From NCBI GenBank assembly GCA_015227615.1, contig JAALGZ010000042.1, forward strand, positions 248,001 through 312,000: a DNA stretch of 64,000 bases, in the 5' to 3' direction. This DNA comes from Labyrinthula sp. Ha (Eukaryota > Sar > Bigyra > Labyrinthulida > Labyrinthulaceae). The stretch's first letter is position 1; each line of letters starts with the position of its first letter. Both the position numbers and the translations under genes were made by a program. Below the pieces are notes generated by a model. That model searched no databases. It saw only the letters and a list, made by a program, of their open reading frames with translations, and was not told where the DNA came from. Positions 62,703 through 64,000 of the stretch are shown piece after piece.

Positions 62703-64000
62703 TAACTGGAAAAATTTGTGACTCTTCACTTCAGGCTCTTTAGCCAGGTCATTTTTCTTAAAATAGATTGTTATTGTTTAATTCTTACATTTATTGATTA
62801 ATTTATTGTTCTCTACAGTGCCTCAATCCGCCATTGCCGTAATAGCTTTCATCGACCAATCGATTTCCTCTTGTTACTGATCAGCCTTAAATTGTCATTA
62901 CAAATTGCTCTACAGTAGGCCACCTACAACTACTCAGCTTCAGGTCCTACCGTTACAGATGTCGTTGAAGACAAATACAATTAACACACTTTTTTTGAAG
63001 AAGAATGTAAAACTTTAGCGGAAACTTGTTCCTTTTAGGCAGTAATTAGAAGCCATTTGATTTCATATTTTTGAGAAAACTTTGTCGTTTGGATTTTGCC
63101 CCAAAGTTTGAGAGTGATGCCTTAACATTGAATTTCTGCGTAAAAGTTCGAAAGGCAGTTGGAAGTATGTATTTTTTCTTTACTTAGAGTTTTTATTTAT
63201 CCTTTGCATGACCTCTGTTGTAATTTACTTAAGTTTGAGCTTTATTTTATAAAAGGCTTTAATTACTTTTATCGCCAACTGAACAACCCAGTTGTGAGCT
63301 TAGCTACGCCTTATTTCTGGCGAAGTATAGAATTTTACTTCAAATCACCGTGTGGCATTACTGTCGTCAAACATGATTTGCTCCGTTCTACGCTTAAGGG
63401 ATGGGAATTGTGAACCAAGATCACTTTTCGAGATGTTTCGAGAAACTAGAAATAGCCGAGAACATTTTCAGTGCTCTGAAGAGAAGGAAGATGGGACTCA
63501 AGAGAGAATTTAAAGACCGAGAATTCACGTATTTCTAGTTTTGAGTATCCCAAGAGAAATTAAATTTTGGGAACCAAACCTCTAGTCTTTAAAAACAAAG
63601 ACGTCTAGAAGCGCCAAAAAGGAGGGGAAACTTGCAGAAATGGAAAAGGAAGGCATTTTGTCTTGCTTCCCTTGCATTTTAGTTAGTTAATGCCTGGCAT
63701 GTGCAGGAGAGTTTGAAATGAAGTGCTTACAGAAGTGTTGAGCTTAGATTAAGCAACCATTTGAAAACTTTTTATAGGGAAGTTTTAATTAAAAATACAT
63801 GTTTTTAACCTTTAACTAAATATAGAATCTTCAAGAGAAACTTAATCAGTATCAAGAACCCCACAATTTGCAAAGCAATAGTTAAGTTTTTCAACTTCTT
63901 TTCTCTCGTCTGGTTTAATTAGCCACACCTCTTCTAGATTTATCCAAACAAAGGTAATCATACATAAATTGACCATGCATTTTACCAATAATATAACCTA
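62703..64000. other. Right end of window, nothing recognised
   Basis: The missing outer part of the copia B 5' LTR is not found here. An open frame at 63159-63413 (+, 84 codons) has no recognised similarity. No RNA gene was seen. Confidence 0.45.

Noticed and set aside
1-64000. CRISPR arrays, bacterial operons, riboswitches
   Set aside because: The window is eukaryotic (spliced genes, pol III tRNA boxes, copia elements). The only tandem arrays found are short LTR minisatellites and one 59-bp repeat.

Overview
The window is AT-rich eukaryotic nuclear DNA. It contains a nuclear-type tRNA-Lys gene, spliced genes with extremely short introns, a mitochondrial-import-type gene (TAM41), a decayed polycystin/REJ-like gene and several Ty1/copia retroelements. 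The organism cannot be named from sequence alone. The introns I can model are 29 or 37 nt, which points to a lineage with miniaturised introns. The polycystin-like gene and the carbohydrate-type sulfotransferases would fit a holozoan or another protist.

Layout: 1-7.2 kb has no recognisable gene. At 7.27-8.93 kb lie two convergent decayed oxidoreductases, the C-terminus of a short-chain dehydrogenase (+) and a zinc-free medium-chain dehydrogenase (-). 14.27-19.3 kb is an old, heavily broken Ty1/copia element (+). 21.24-27.66 kb is a broken polycystin-1/REJ-like receptor gene (+). 30.5-31.0 kb has a trace of a reverse transcriptase. The best host block is 33.8-46.1 kb: tRNA-Lys(CTT), a sulfotransferase gene (+, four exons), TAM41 (+, one exon) and a second sulfotransferase (-, four exons) whose end overlaps the end of TAM41. 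Traces of older retroelements lie near 42.4 and 49 kb. 52.5-62.7 kb holds two copia elements in the same (-) orientation, the first with 5-bp target duplications and a solo LTR inserted in it.

Most notable points. (1) The sulfotransferase paralogues carry two different PAPS-binding sulfotransferase modules in tandem behind one type II membrane anchor. (2) They are an inverted duplication. The copy at 34-36 kb carries a decayed piece of the TAM41 3' end behind it, so the copy next to TAM41 is the parent. (3) Two patches of 165 and 169 bp, one spanning an intron, are identical between copies in an otherwise diverged pair, which suggests gene conversion. (4) All six introns are 29 or 37 nt with matching positions and lengths. 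(5) The primer-binding site of one copia element is a 14/14 complement of the anticodon arm of the tRNA-Lys encoded in this window, implying copia-style half-tRNA priming.
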